Assembly (NCBI GenBank): GCA_015660855.1
Contig: JACSDG010000007.1
Location: 19,641 to 83,640, forward strand
DNA: 64,000 nt
Origin: Magnetococcales bacterium
GTDB taxonomy: Bacteria; Pseudomonadota; Magnetococcia; Magnetococcales; UBA8363
Direction: 5' to 3'
The notes beneath the pieces were generated by a model. That model saw only the letters and a program-made list of their open reading frames with translations. It searched no databases and was not told where the DNA came from. The translations under genes and the position numbers were made by a program. The stretch's first letter is position 1. The number at the start of each line of letters is the position of its first letter. This document shows, piece by piece, positions 1 through 8,091 of this stretch.

Positions 1-1
1 G

Positions 2-346
2 CTGGGGTTGGATACCGATATGAAGAAAACGCCCACGGGCTTTATTGAATATTATAACCAGAGGGAAGAAAGGCTTGCTGTTATGGAGTCGGGATTTATA
101 CGGCTCAGTTTGATCCACGAACCGGTCGTGAGTTCAACGGATGGCAGGCGGGTCGGTGGTGCGATTCGTATCCGGCTGCAGGATAGCGGACCGGGTTTTG
201 ATTTTACCAGGGTTCAGTCCAAACTGGAGGGTAACAGTGGCCATGGGGGGCGTGGCATTGCTTTGATACGGTCTTTGTGTAGTGAGTTGGTCTACCGTGG
301 AGCGGGGAATCAGGCTGAGGCGGTCTATCGTTGGACGTACCAATAG
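2..346 (+). CDS. C-terminal end of a HATPase-domain regulator (partial, 5' end outside window)
   Basis: The open frame runs in from the left edge, so only the end of the protein is present. It carries a histidine-kinase-like ATPase fold: the G1 box DSGPGFD and a G2-like GHGGRGIALI are clear. The spacing and the segment between them resemble the anti-sigma-factor/SpoIIAB-like ATPase at the C-terminus of response regulators fused to a PP2C phosphatase. That full-length assignment is inference, because the receiver and phosphatase domains would lie upstream. The gene sits 46 bp before cheB and points the same way, so it probably belongs to the same chemotaxis/signalling operon. Confidence 0.7.
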   Translation: MGLDTDMKKTPTGFIEYYNQREERLAVMESGFIRLSLIHEPVVSSTDGRRVGGAIRIRLQDSGPGFDFTRVQSKLEGNSGHGGRGIALIRSLCSELVYRGAGNQAEAVYRWTYQ

Positions 347-392
347 TTGGGACTGGGTATCCGTTAGACTTAAGTGGGTGCAAGGAAAATCA

Positions 393-1715
393 GTGGCGAG
401 TCCCCTCAAGGTGATGGTTGTAGACGACACGATCACTTACAGGATGATCATGAAAAAGGTCGTCGAGAGCATACCTGGAATCCAGGTGACGGCGACTCTT
501 TCCAATGGCAAGCTGGCACTGGACAAGATCACCAGCCAGTTTGGTTCCGGGGATCCGGATCGCCCTGATGTGGTGCTTTTGGATGTGGAAATGCCGGTCA
601 TGGACGGGCTGGCCAGTCTGAAGGAGATTGGCAAACGCTTTCCCCATGTGACGGTGGTGATGGTGAGTGGGTTGTCGCGCTCCAATGCCAACATCATCAT
701 GGAATGTCTCAATGCCGGCGCGTTGGACTTTATTACCAAGCCCATGGAGAGCAACGTTGATCGGGCCAAGGAGGCGTTGCGCAAAGATTTGGAACCGATT
801 CTGTCCGTTATTCTCAAAGAGAAGAGTGCGGGCGATGGCAAAGGTGCCGATGTTGGTAAGGCTGTCGAGGGGGAGGCCAGCGGCAAGTCGGAGGGAACGG
901 TTGACAAGGCGGACTCTTCTAGGGTACAGGGACCGTTGACCGGGGTGCGCCGGGTTGATGCTTCTGCCGTGCGGTCACAGCCTGGTGGTAAAGGATCGGG
1001 TGTGGTTTCTCCCGCCGGATTGGCACCTGCCAGGGGTTTATCGGCGTTGGGCGTTCCTGGCACACGGGTGGTGGTTTCGGGAGGGGGATCTGTGCCGAAG
1101 GCGGTGGTGCCTGCAAAGGCCGCTCTGGATGTCCCTGAACTGATTTTGGTGGGATCTTCCACTGGGGGACCGGCCGCCTTGACCAAGTTGTTAGGGAAGA
1201 TCGGGGAAAAATTGCCGGTGCCCATGTTGATCGTTCAGCATATGCCTCCGGTTTTTACCGCTTCGCTGGCGGCCCAGTTGACGCGGACGTCGGGTTTGGA
1301 GGTTCGGGAAGCCCAGGATGCTCAGTGGGTGGAGCCGGGTGACATCTTGATAGCCCAGGGTGGGCGGCATATGACTTTGGTATCTGAAAACCGTAGATTA
1401 AAAATCGTTTTCAACGACGGCCCTAAGGTTAACGAATGCAGGCCGGCGGTGGACGTGCTTTTTATGTCGGCCATGGCCACTTTTCAGGGGCGGATTCTCG
1501 CCATCGTACTGACCGGTATGGGGCGTGACGGAGCCAACGGTGTGGATGCCCTCAAGCGGGCGGGTCGGACTTTTTGCATTACTCAGGATAAAAAAACTTG
1601 CGTCGTGTATGGTATGCCCCGGTCGGTGGATGAGAAGGGGTTGTCAGACCTCTCCCTTCCTTTGGACGAGATTGGACCCAAAATCGTCGATCTGTGCGGA
1701 AGTGGGGGAAGATAG
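393..1715 (+). CDS. cheB: Chemotaxis protein-glutamate methylesterase/glutamine deamidase CheB
   Basis: About 440 residues. An N-terminal receiver domain has the acidic pair VVDD and the phospho-acceptor motif DVEMPVMDG. A long Ala/Gly/Ser/Val-rich linker (roughly residues 150-240) follows, then the methylesterase domain with its Ser (GSSTGG), His (QHMP) and Asp (LTGMGRDG) triad. CheB removes methyl groups from chemoreceptor glutamates and deamidates glutamines when phosphorylated by CheA. I chose the GTG at 393 because AAGGAAA lies just upstream and the receiver domain starts five residues later; the frame is open further 5' but that part has no homology. cheR follows two bases after the stop. 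Confidence 0.93.
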   Translation: MASPLKVMVVDDTITYRMIMKKVVESIPGIQVTATLSNGKLALDKITSQFGSGDPDRPDVVLLDVEMPVMDGLASLKEIGKRFPHVTVVMVSGLSRSNANIIMECLNAGALDFITKPMESNVDRAKEALRKDLEPILSVILKEKSAGDGKGADVGKAVEGEASGKSEGTVDKADSSRVQGPLTGVRRVDASAVRSQPGGKGSGVVSPAGLAPARGLSALGVPGTRVVVSGGGSVPKAVVPAKAALDVPELILVGSSTGGPAALTKLLGKIGEKLPVPMLIVQHMPPVFTASLAAQLTRTSGLEVREAQDAQWVEPGDILIAQGGRHMTLVSENRRLKIVFNDGPKVNECRPAVDVLFMSAMATFQGRILAIVLTGMGRDGANGVDALKRAGRTFCITQDKKTCVVYGMPRSVDEKGLSDLSLPLDEIGPKIVDLCGSGGR

Positions 1716-1717
1716 AA

Positions 1718-2551
1718 ATGGCGATTTCCAAGGAAGAATTTCAGCTTATTCGCAAGTTTTTGCACGATCAGAGCGGTATTTTGGTCAACGAGGGTAAGGA
1801 ATATCTGGTCGAGAATCGGTTGACGGTGCTTTTGGTTCAGAATGGTTGTGAAAATTTTTTTGATTTGCATGAAAAACTCAAGAAAGATGCTGGACCATTG
1901 CGCAACAAGGTTATTGACGCCATGACGACCAATGAAACCTTGTGGTTTCGTGATGCTTCGTTTGCCACGGCTGTTACCGAAACAGTGGTTCCCCATCTGG
2001 TTGCCAAGGCGGCGACGCAGACGGTGCGTATCTGGTCGGCCGCTTGTTCCACGGGTCAGGAGCCTTATTCTATCGCCATGCTGCTGCACGAGGCTGTGGA
2101 AAAAATGGGGGCTAAGGCTCCGGGACTGGCCAAATTCAAGATTCTTGGCACCGATATCTCACCATCGGCCATTGTCATAGCCAAAACCGCCCGTTACAGT
2201 CAACTGGCCATCTCTCGGGGGATGAAACCCGATTTTTTAGAGAGATATTTTACCAAAAACGGTATGGTACATGAAGTCAAACCCGAAATTCGCTCTCTTG
2301 TCGAATACAAACAGTTCAATCTTAAGGATGATTTTAGCCAGCACGGGCAGTTTGATTTTGTCATGTGTCGTAATGTGCTGATTTATTTCTCTGAAGAGCT
2401 GAAAAAGGACATCTACCAGAAGATTCATCGTGGGCTGGCCAAAGATGGCTGGATGGCCATAGGGGCATCCGAATCTCCCAGGGGTTATACCGATGCTTTT
2501 GAGCAGGTGATTGTCAAAGGGGCGGCTTTGTTTCGTCCAAAACGTGTTTGA
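1718..2551 (+). CDS. cheR: Chemotaxis protein methyltransferase CheR
   Basis: About 277 residues, normal for CheR. The N-terminal helical domain contains NETLWFRD. The SAM-binding domain has the signature WSAACSTGQEPYS, and the motif MCRNVLIYF lies near the end of the catalytic fold. It transfers methyl groups from S-adenosylmethionine to chemoreceptor glutamates and opposes CheB, the gene before it. The ATG at 1718 is preceded by GTGGGGGAAG within the cheB end, so the two genes are almost certainly co-translated. No receptor-tethering TPR or other extra domain is seen. Confidence 0.94.
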   Translation: MAISKEEFQLIRKFLHDQSGILVNEGKEYLVENRLTVLLVQNGCENFFDLHEKLKKDAGPLRNKVIDAMTTNETLWFRDASFATAVTETVVPHLVAKAATQTVRIWSAACSTGQEPYSIAMLLHEAVEKMGAKAPGLAKFKILGTDISPSAIVIAKTARYSQLAISRGMKPDFLERYFTKNGMVHEVKPEIRSLVEYKQFNLKDDFSQHGQFDFVMCRNVLIYFSEELKKDIYQKIHRGLAKDGWMAIGASESPRGYTDAFEQVIVKGAALFRPKRV

Positions 2552-2593
2552 ACATGGCGCTCTCTACACCGTCATGGGTGGGGATGGTTTACA

Positions 2594-2971
2594 ATGAAGT
2601 TATTGACGATTGACGATTCCAGGACCATCCGTCGCGTCATCTCCGGCATCGGGGCGATGTTGGGATATGAGGTGCTTGAGGCCGAAAATGGCGAGGCTGG
2701 ACTCAAGGTTCTGGAGCAATTTTCCCAAGAGGTTGGCTTGGTTCTGCTGGACTGGAACATGCCAGGCATGATCGGTCTGGATGTCCTCAAAGCCATCAAG
2801 GCCGACAGTCGTTGGCGACATATCCCCGTGATGATGGTTACCACGGAAGGGGAAAAGGATTACATTGTCAAATCCATCCAGGCTGGTGCGTGTCACTACC
2901 AGACCAAACCTTTCACTCAGGAAGAGATGGCTACCCGGATTATGGAGGCGATGGGCATGGGCGGTGTTTGA
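2594..2971 (+). CDS. CheY-like single-domain response regulator
   Basis: 125 residues forming one receiver domain: acidic pair at DDSR, phospho-acceptor Asp in LLDWNMPG, conserved Thr in MVTTEG and Lys in TKPF. No output domain is present. It resembles chemotaxis CheY proteins, including the DWNMP variant seen also in the second CheY of this cluster (3628-4002). It lies 42 bp after cheR with GGTGGGGAT upstream of the ATG. It likely relays or buffers phosphate from a CheA not present in the window. Confidence 0.88.
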   Translation: MKLLTIDDSRTIRRVISGIGAMLGYEVLEAENGEAGLKVLEQFSQEVGLVLLDWNMPGMIGLDVLKAIKADSRWRHIPVMMVTTEGEKDYIVKSIQAGACHYQTKPFTQEEMATRIMEAMGMGGV

Positions 2972-3058
2972 AAAACCCCTCCTGGAGTGGGTGCTACAGA
3001 TGAAGAGACAAGCCTGACCGTTGTTGTGTGGTCGTGCGGGATTCTACAGGAGAGGTTT

Positions 3059-3538
3059 ATGGGTTCCAATCAGGGTGATGGTGGAAGCTTGGAAAAGGTC
3101 TTCAATGCTGTGCAGGTCGCGGTCGTGGACGTGTTGTCGCGTATGGCTATGACCGAGGTGGTTTTTATTCAACGGGAAAGGATGCCGAGTTTTCGCATTG
3201 ATCAGGAGGCGGGTGGTGTGGTTCGTCTGACGGGCAATCTGGAGGGGATGATTGGCATTGCCTGTCCCATGCGATTGGTGCAGGATGTGGTGTCGCGAAT
3301 TGTTGGTCTGCCGCCCGATCAACTCAACGATGAGGATTTGTTGGATGGCATAGCCGAATTGGCTAATATGATTGGTGGTTGGACCAAGAGCAATGCCGGG
3401 TTGACGGATGTTCGGGTTTCCACTCCCATGGCCATCGTTGGGAAAAGTCTTTTGGCGGAATGGAAGACGGATCGAATTACCGAAAGATTTGTCTTCCAGG
3501 TGGAAGACAGTGTGCTGTACGTTTTGGTCAGTTTGTGA
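3059..3538 (+). CDS. CheX/CheC-family chemotaxis phosphatase-like protein
   Basis: About 159 residues. The segment DGIAELANMIGGWTKSN matches the CheC/CheX/FliY signature, in which the conserved Glu and Asn insert into the active site of CheY-P and speed its dephosphorylation. Only one such signature is visible, as in CheX, which acts as a dimer. The ATG at 3059 has a strong upstream CAGGAGAGG, which favours it over an in-frame ATG at 2987. Its place between two cheY genes supports a role in signal termination. Confidence 0.8.
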   Translation: MGSNQGDGGSLEKVFNAVQVAVVDVLSRMAMTEVVFIQRERMPSFRIDQEAGGVVRLTGNLEGMIGIACPMRLVQDVVSRIVGLPPDQLNDEDLLDGIAELANMIGGWTKSNAGLTDVRVSTPMAIVGKSLLAEWKTDRITERFVFQVEDSVLYVLVSL

Positions 3539-3627
3539 TTTTGACAGGTGGTGTTGTCATTTTTTTTGATTTTCCTTGACGGTTTGGCTAGAATGCCGAC
3601 CTTTATGAATCTTTGGGAGAGAAGTCC

Positions 3628-4002
3628 ATGCGTGTGCTTATTGTCGATGATTCCAGTGTCATGCGGAAAATCGTGAGCCGTGGGTTGCGTCAGGCGGGAT
3701 TCAAGATTGACGACATCCTCGAAGCTGGGGATGGCCAGGAGGCTCTGGGTGTTTTGGCGGCAGACAGCAATTTCCAACTGATCCTTTCGGACTGGAACAT
3801 GCCGGTGATGGATGGTTTGAACTTTGTGAAAGCGGTTCGTAGCGGCAGCGGGCCATCCAAATCGATCCCCATCGTCATGGTGACCACAGAGGGTGGTGAG
3901 TCCAAGGTCCAGGCTGCCATCGAGGCCGGTGCCAATGGCCATGTCAAAAAGCCTTTTACCCCGGATACCCTCAAAGCGACTCTTGGGCAGTTTATGAAGT
4001 GA
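3628..4002 (+). CDS. cheY: Chemotaxis response regulator CheY
   Basis: About 124 residues, a single receiver domain with the acidic pair VDDSS, phospho-acceptor in LSDWNMPVMDG, TTEGGES and the conserved Lys in KKPF. It is closest in pattern to genuine CheY, which binds FliM at the flagellar switch when phosphorylated. The start at ATG 3628 is preceded by GGGAGAG. It is the last gene before a strong terminator at 4247-4276, so it probably closes the cheB-cheR-cheY-cheX-cheY unit. Confidence 0.88.
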   Translation: MRVLIVDDSSVMRKIVSRGLRQAGFKIDDILEAGDGQEALGVLAADSNFQLILSDWNMPVMDGLNFVKAVRSGSGPSKSIPIVMVTTEGGESKVQAAIEAGANGHVKKPFTPDTLKATLGQFMK

Positions 4003-4246
4003 TATCCATGTCGGCATGGCTTTGGTGAGCGACCTGTGGTTGCTCCTGGCCATGTTTTGGCTGGGTGTGGAGTGGTTGCGCCGACCATCCGTTTGGCGAT
4101 GGGTTTCCCGGTTTCGTGGCCGGTTTGTCCTGGGGGGACTTTCTCCGGTTTTTGTTTCTCCGTCCTTGAAATGCCCGGGTGGTCCTCATCTGCGGTGTGG
4201 CTTTTCTGAGTGCCTGAAGGTCGGAAAACTATCAAAAAGAAAGAAG

Positions 4247-4276
4247 AACCCTGGGGAATTCTTTCCCCAGGGTTTT
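4247..4276 (+). terminator. Rho-independent terminator after the che genes
   Basis: A perfect 11-bp stem (AACCCTGGGGA with TCCCCAGGGTT) encloses a 6-nt loop and is followed by TTTT. An A-rich run precedes it, so it could work in both directions. It lies 245 bp after the second cheY. Confidence 0.75.
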
Positions 4277-4597
4277 GGCTTTAGATAAAAGAGTTTTCAT
4301 ACCCTGTTTTTGATCTTCGTTTTTGGCTTTGGACAAAAAGCTTCCATGCTCTTGTGTTGTGACCGAAACGAGGATCAAGACCCGCCTGGGATGACGGGTA
4401 CATCTGCGGCAACTGTCCTATCCTGCCATCATTGAACGAGAGTGCGGAGATCCAGAAGAATCATTCTCACGAAAAAAAGGTGAATTAAGAGCGTCTTGGC
4501 TTAATACTTGCTTCCTATAATCTGTCCCACACAGCCAAAGACGGGCCGGTCCCTTTGCCAGGCCTGATGTCACCAGGAAACGCGTGAGTCGGAACGA
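4277..4597. other. Non-coding stretch with a possible promoter for the CheC/CBS gene
   Basis: No credible gene is seen here. A perfect TATAAT is present at 4516-4521, about 77 bp before the start of the next gene, but no good -35 box sits at 16-18 bp. A short ATG reading frame at 4016-4288 overlaps the terminator and shows no family features. Confidence 0.35.
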
Positions 4598-5839
4598 ATG
4601 GATACTCCAGAAAAAATCGTAAAAAAAACGAGACCGTTCTTTCTAAATTATTTCAGCAAGTTAGCTAATGATCTCAATACGCTGACTGCCGCTCCTGTCG
4701 TTTGTTCGCTGACGGATGTGGAGTTAATGAGCGGATTGGATGATCTGGAAACCTTGATCGAAAAGGATCGCAGTGTTGCTTTTGTGCGTGAGGATGGGCT
4801 GGGGTCGGGTGATGTGCATCTGGTTTTTGACGTTGCTACCTCCATAGCCTTGACAGGGTTGATGATGATGATGGGTGAGGCGGTCATCCAAGCCCAGGTC
4901 AAAACACGAGATTACAACGAAGAGTTTCAGGAGGGATTCAACGAGGTTTCCAACCAGGTCGTGGGGGCGATGAATGATCTGGTTGAGAAAAAGATGCCCG
5001 AGGGTGGGCATTTATTTTTGGAGAAAACGACCCATTGTGAGTTTGGCAGTATGCCATCCACCCTCCAGGATGGTATTACTTATCTGGTAGCGACTGCGGA
5101 TATTCAAGTAGCTAGTTTTCCGGTGGAGGTGTGCCGGTGGGTTTTATCGCGGGGTTTTGCGGAAGCGTTGTTGAAAATTGAGATTGACGGATCACCAGCG
5201 GAGTCGGCGTCTCGTGTGGCACCGCCATCGCCACCGCCATCGCCACCGCAGGAGGCGGTGCCGGATGATGTCCTCGCACAGGTAGCCCAAGTGGTTGAAT
5301 CGGAGTCTTTGGCTGAGGACGAAGGTGGTTCATCCATGGCTCTTCCGGAAGATCTGGCCCAGGTCGATACCGGTTCGGTTCAGTTTTCCAACACCGATGG
5401 TTTGCCGGCTCCGGATGAGCCTGGCAGCGTGAAGGTGGTGATGACCGAGCAGCCGTTTTCCATCAAGGAAGAGGAAAAAATTCTCCGTGGTATCAACGCT
5501 ATGCGTGAGGAGGGGCATAAGTTTATCGGGGTGGACCGCAATGGTAAGTTGATTCGCGTCGTCAGTCAGAGTGATTTGCGTCAGGTGATGGGACCTTTTT
5601 TCGGTACCAAGGCCATGGGGCCAAGGGACAAGGCTCTCTACACGTTGCCCATCGGTAAATTGAATCAAAACCAGCAGTTGGTCAGGGTGGGTTTGGGTGG
5701 AACCATCAATCAGGTGGCCGATTTGTTGACGGAATTTAATTTGCGGGCGGTGCCAGTGGTGTCCAATCAGGGGGTTTTGCGGGGGTTCGTCACCGTTCAT
5801 GCCGTTTTGAGTTATTTTAGAAAAAAGAAACGGGCCTGA
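4598..5839 (+). CDS. CheC-like domain protein with C-terminal CBS pair
   Basis: 413 residues. Residues about 1-200 form a CheC/FliN-type region: the segment EEFQEGFNEVSNQVVGAMND resembles the phosphatase helix of CheC/CheX proteins. A Pro/Ser linker near residue 210 (PPSPPPSPP, encoded by a short tandem DNA repeat) and an acidic region lead to a tandem CBS module at about residues 285-410. CBS pairs usually bind adenine nucleotides, so the protein could couple energy state to chemotaxis or motor signalling. That role is inference from domain order and the adjacent che cluster. It seems to be transcribed alone, between a terminator and a palindromic repeat. Confidence 0.6.
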   Translation: MDTPEKIVKKTRPFFLNYFSKLANDLNTLTAAPVVCSLTDVELMSGLDDLETLIEKDRSVAFVREDGLGSGDVHLVFDVATSIALTGLMMMMGEAVIQAQVKTRDYNEEFQEGFNEVSNQVVGAMNDLVEKKMPEGGHLFLEKTTHCEFGSMPSTLQDGITYLVATADIQVASFPVEVCRWVLSRGFAEALLKIEIDGSPAESASRVAPPSPPPSPPQEAVPDDVLAQVAQVVESESLAEDEGGSSMALPEDLAQVDTGSVQFSNTDGLPAPDEPGSVKVVMTEQPFSIKEEEKILRGINAMREEGHKFIGVDRNGKLIRVVSQSDLRQVMGPFFGTKAMGPRDKALYTLPIGKLNQNQQLVRVGLGGTINQVADLLTEFNLRAVPVVSNQGVLRGFVTVHAVLSYFRKKKRA

Positions 5840-5867
5840 TTGTACGTAATTTTTCAAGGTTGAAACT

Positions 5868-5913
5868 ATTGCGGGGGTTAAGGGGGAGAACCTCCCTCTT
5901 TAACTCCCGCAAT
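5868..5913. repeat. Imperfect palindrome, member of the dispersed intergenic family
   Basis: A 20-bp left arm starting ATTGCGGGGG pairs with a right arm ending CCCGCAAT around a short loop. The flank AAGGTTGAAACTATTGCGGG recurs elsewhere (minus strand near 32505-32527, plus strand near 63930-63950). It probably acts as the terminator of the CheC/CBS gene. Confidence 0.6.
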
Positions 5914-6032
5914 ACTTTTAAAGAAAATCAGAACCCTTTCCAATGGCCCGATAGGGGCTACAATCGACCACATCATCGGCCCCCTTTTTACCCCCAGTAT
6001 TGTCGACCTTAAGGGTTGGCACAGGTCGAACC

Positions 6033-6158
6033 ATGAAATCCTTTGAGTCTGTCACCAAGAATATTCCCCTCGTTGCCCTGGTGGGGCGACCCAATGTTGG
6101 TAAATCTTCTTTAATTGTTGCCCAAACTATATTTAAGTCTACTCCAAAATATTCGTGA
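6033..6158 (+). pseudogene. der: Detached N-terminal piece of der: first P-loop only
   Basis: From the ATG at 6033 the frame encodes 41 residues, including the P-loop GRPNVGKSSL expected at the start of Der. It then runs into unrelated AT-rich codons and stops at 6156-6158. The switch I, G3 (DxxG) and intervening segments of the first GTPase domain, about 60-65 residues, are absent. The downstream Der frame resumes at 6155 in a different frame with VDEADVVVLVLDAR. This is either a real deletion/replacement of about 150-200 bp or an assembly fault at this point. Confidence 0.7.
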
Positions 6159-7279
6159 ATCCTGTTGATGAGGCTGATGTGGTGGTGTTGGTGCTGGACG
6201 CCCGGGTGGGGCCTGTGACCGATGATTTGTATCTGGCCGATCTGTTGCGTCGCAGTGGCAAGCCGGTTGTTTGTGCGGTCAACAAGTCGGATGGCCATGA
6301 GGGTCGGCATGGGTATACGCAATTCTATGCCTTGGGTATGGAATCTGTGTTGGCCATTTCGGCGGCGCATGGCACGGGCATGGAGGTCATGATTGAAACT
6401 TTGTTGGCGACCATTCCCCCCCAGGAGGAGGTTTCTGCGGAGGCTGGGGAGGCGGAGGGGGTGGTTCGGGTGGCGGTGGTGGGGTGTCCCAACGCTGGCA
6501 AAAGTTCTTTGATCAATCGATTGTTGGGTGAAAGTCGGTTGGTGACTTCGGAAACCCCTGGAACGACGCGGGATTCCATTGACATGCCGTGTGTGGATGG
6601 CCGGGGTCGCAAGATGATTTTGGTCGATACGGCAGGTATACGCCGGAAAAGCCGCATTTCCATGCGCATCGAAAAATATTCGGTGATTGCCGCCATCAAG
6701 GCCATGGATCGTGCCCATGTGGTGGTATTGCTCATGGATGCCGAGCGTGGAGTGACCGATCAGGATCAACGGGTCGCCTCTTTGGCTTTGGATGGCGGCA
6801 AGGGATTGGTGTTTGCGGTCAACAAGTGGGATCGGATCGGCGGAGGGCGTAAGGAGGAAAAGGTATTTACCCAGGGAGTTTGGGATGCCTTTCCCCATTT
6901 TAATCATGCAAGGTTGGTATTCTTGTCGGCTTTGACAGGAAAGGGGGTCGGCAAGCTTGCCGATCAGGTGCATTTGACTTACAAAGAGGGATTGCGGCAT
7001 ATTTCCACGGGGGTTTTAAATCGCTGGCTCCGGGAAGCGGTGGACAAACATCCACCTCCCCGGCGCATGCATCGGATGGTTCGGATTCGCTACATTACCC
7101 AGGTGAGCAGTTTGCCACCCACCATGTTGATCTTTACCAATCTGCCCGAACAAATCCACGAAACTTACCGACGTTATCTGGAAAATCAATTGCGCGAATC
7201 GTTTGGTTTTGGTGGCGTGGTGATTCGGCTGTTGTTTCGCAAGGGGGAGAACCCGTTTGATCCCAAAGAAGGTGAATAG
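6155..7279 (+). CDS. der: Ribosome biogenesis GTPase Der (EngA), first G domain incomplete
   Basis: Der is a double-GTPase needed for 50S ribosome assembly. This reading frame begins inside the first G domain (VNKSDG is its NKxD box). It continues with an intact second G domain, with P-loop GCPNAGKSSL, PGTTRDS, DTAGIR and NKWD, and a C-terminal KH-like domain ending with the typical FRKGENPF. Der normally has about 440-490 residues; here 374 are encoded, starting from a GTG that is not a natural start. Der usually follows bamB on the same strand; here it faces bamB tail to tail, which suggests a local inversion. Der is normally essential, so another copy or an assembly error should be considered. 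Confidence 0.85.
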   Translation: MNPVDEADVVVLVLDARVGPVTDDLYLADLLRRSGKPVVCAVNKSDGHEGRHGYTQFYALGMESVLAISAAHGTGMEVMIETLLATIPPQEEVSAEAGEAEGVVRVAVVGCPNAGKSSLINRLLGESRLVTSETPGTTRDSIDMPCVDGRGRKMILVDTAGIRRKSRISMRIEKYSVIAAIKAMDRAHVVVLLMDAERGVTDQDQRVASLALDGGKGLVFAVNKWDRIGGGRKEEKVFTQGVWDAFPHFNHARLVFLSALTGKGVGKLADQVHLTYKEGLRHISTGVLNRWLREAVDKHPPPRRMHRMVRIRYITQVSSLPPTMLIFTNLPEQIHETYRRYLENQLRESFGFGGVVIRLLFRKGENPFDPKEGE

Positions 7280-7315
7280 TATGTTTAATTTTGACGTATC
7301 GGAAAAATAAAATTT

Positions 7316-7446
7316 TGCAAAAATTTTTGCGGGGGTCCGGGGGGGATCATCCCCCCCGGCGGGGTTTGGGGCAGCGCCCCAAGGTTCTTCTTTTGACTTT
7401 GATTTTGATTTTACTCCCCCCAAGGGGGGTCTAGGGGCGCAGCCCC
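7316..7446. repeat. Cluster of GC palindromes downstream of der
   Basis: After the TTTTTGCGGGGGT start shared with other copies there are a perfect 23-bp palindrome (7337-7359, seven G then seven C around ATCAT), a second palindrome TTGGGGCAGCGCCCCAA (7366-7382), and a third C-run/G-run hairpin near 7416-7446. The set lies between convergent der and bamB and may terminate both. Confidence 0.6.
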
Positions 7447-7465
7447 AGGGTTTTGATTTTGTTTC

Positions 7466-7488
7466 TTTGCCCGAAGGGCATCATGTTC
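7466..7488 (+). repeat. Short repeat around GCCCGAAGGGC
   Basis: The 23-bp unit TTTGCCCGAAGGGC-(A/G)-TCATGTTC occurs here and again at 20146-20168 just before ndk, with one base different. A shorter relative (GCCCGCAGGGC) is at about 20685. The core is a small hairpin. Confidence 0.55.
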
Positions 7489-7757
7489 AAAAGTCTATGT
7501 TAGCGCATATGGGGATGTCCTTTTTCGGGTCTGCGTGGGTTTCTTCTGTTTTTCTCCAAACTGCTGTATCTCTTCATCTTATCTTTCAGAATGATTTTGC
7601 GGCATCATTGTTTTCGGAAACGGTGCTATCTGCGTATCTTTTCCCGCAGAGGTTTGTTTCCTTTGGTTTCACCTCTCTCCCGGGGTGACCAGGAGTCACC
7701 GGCAATCTTCCATGGGGTTTCCCCAACCCCGGATTGCCGGGTGGGCCGGATTGATGG

Positions 7758-7979
7758 ATGATCGCCGTTCCCGCCCCTCACGGCGGTCATCTTCCGGCCC
7801 TGTTTTTTATCTATCCTGGTATCTTGAACGAAGAACCATGTTCCAGCGATTATACTGTTATCAACGAAGGCGATGTCGTTCAGTTCGGGAGAAGACGATT
7901 TGCATTTTTGGGCCAGGATGATTTGTACAAAAAGTTAGTCAGTAAAATTGATGAGATGGACGAAGCTGATGGTGAGTAG
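7758..7979 (+). CDS. Possible small or remnant protein, function unknown
   Basis: 73 residues, in the otherwise gene-free stretch 7280-8091. The second half (INEGDVVQFGRRRFAFLG, then a charged helical tail) looks more protein-like than chance and loosely resembles the end of an FHA-type beta domain. The N-terminal third does not. No clear ribosome binding site is present. It may be the 3' remnant of a longer lost gene. Nothing else in 7490-8091 is convincing apart from the shared 12-mer TAACCATTCAGT at 7981-7992. Confidence 0.25.
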   Translation: MIAVPAPHGGHLPALFFIYPGILNEEPCSSDYTVINEGDVVQFGRRRFAFLGQDDLYKKLVSKIDEMDEADGE

Positions 7980-8091
7980 GTAACCATTCAGTACATTTCT
8001 CTACATTGGTCATGCCTAGGCCGCTCCTGATGGCATCGAATTCGGTTATGATTTTTCCTGGTATACAATGGTTTACATACCACTGCCCATC

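Noticed and set aside
437..1225. Long minus-strand reading frame opposite cheB
   Set aside because: It is antisense to a clear CheB, has no domain features, and arises from the G/C-rich third codon positions.
4016..4288. 90-residue frame after the second cheY
   Set aside because: It runs through the terminator hairpin and shows no protein-like conservation.
5918..7000. 360-codon minus-strand frame opposite der
   Set aside because: It mirrors the conserved Der GTPase motifs on the other strand and has no recognisable family.
7467..7688. 73-residue frame within the repeat region after der
   Set aside because: It starts inside the GCCCGAAGGGC repeat and has Phe/Ser-rich random composition.
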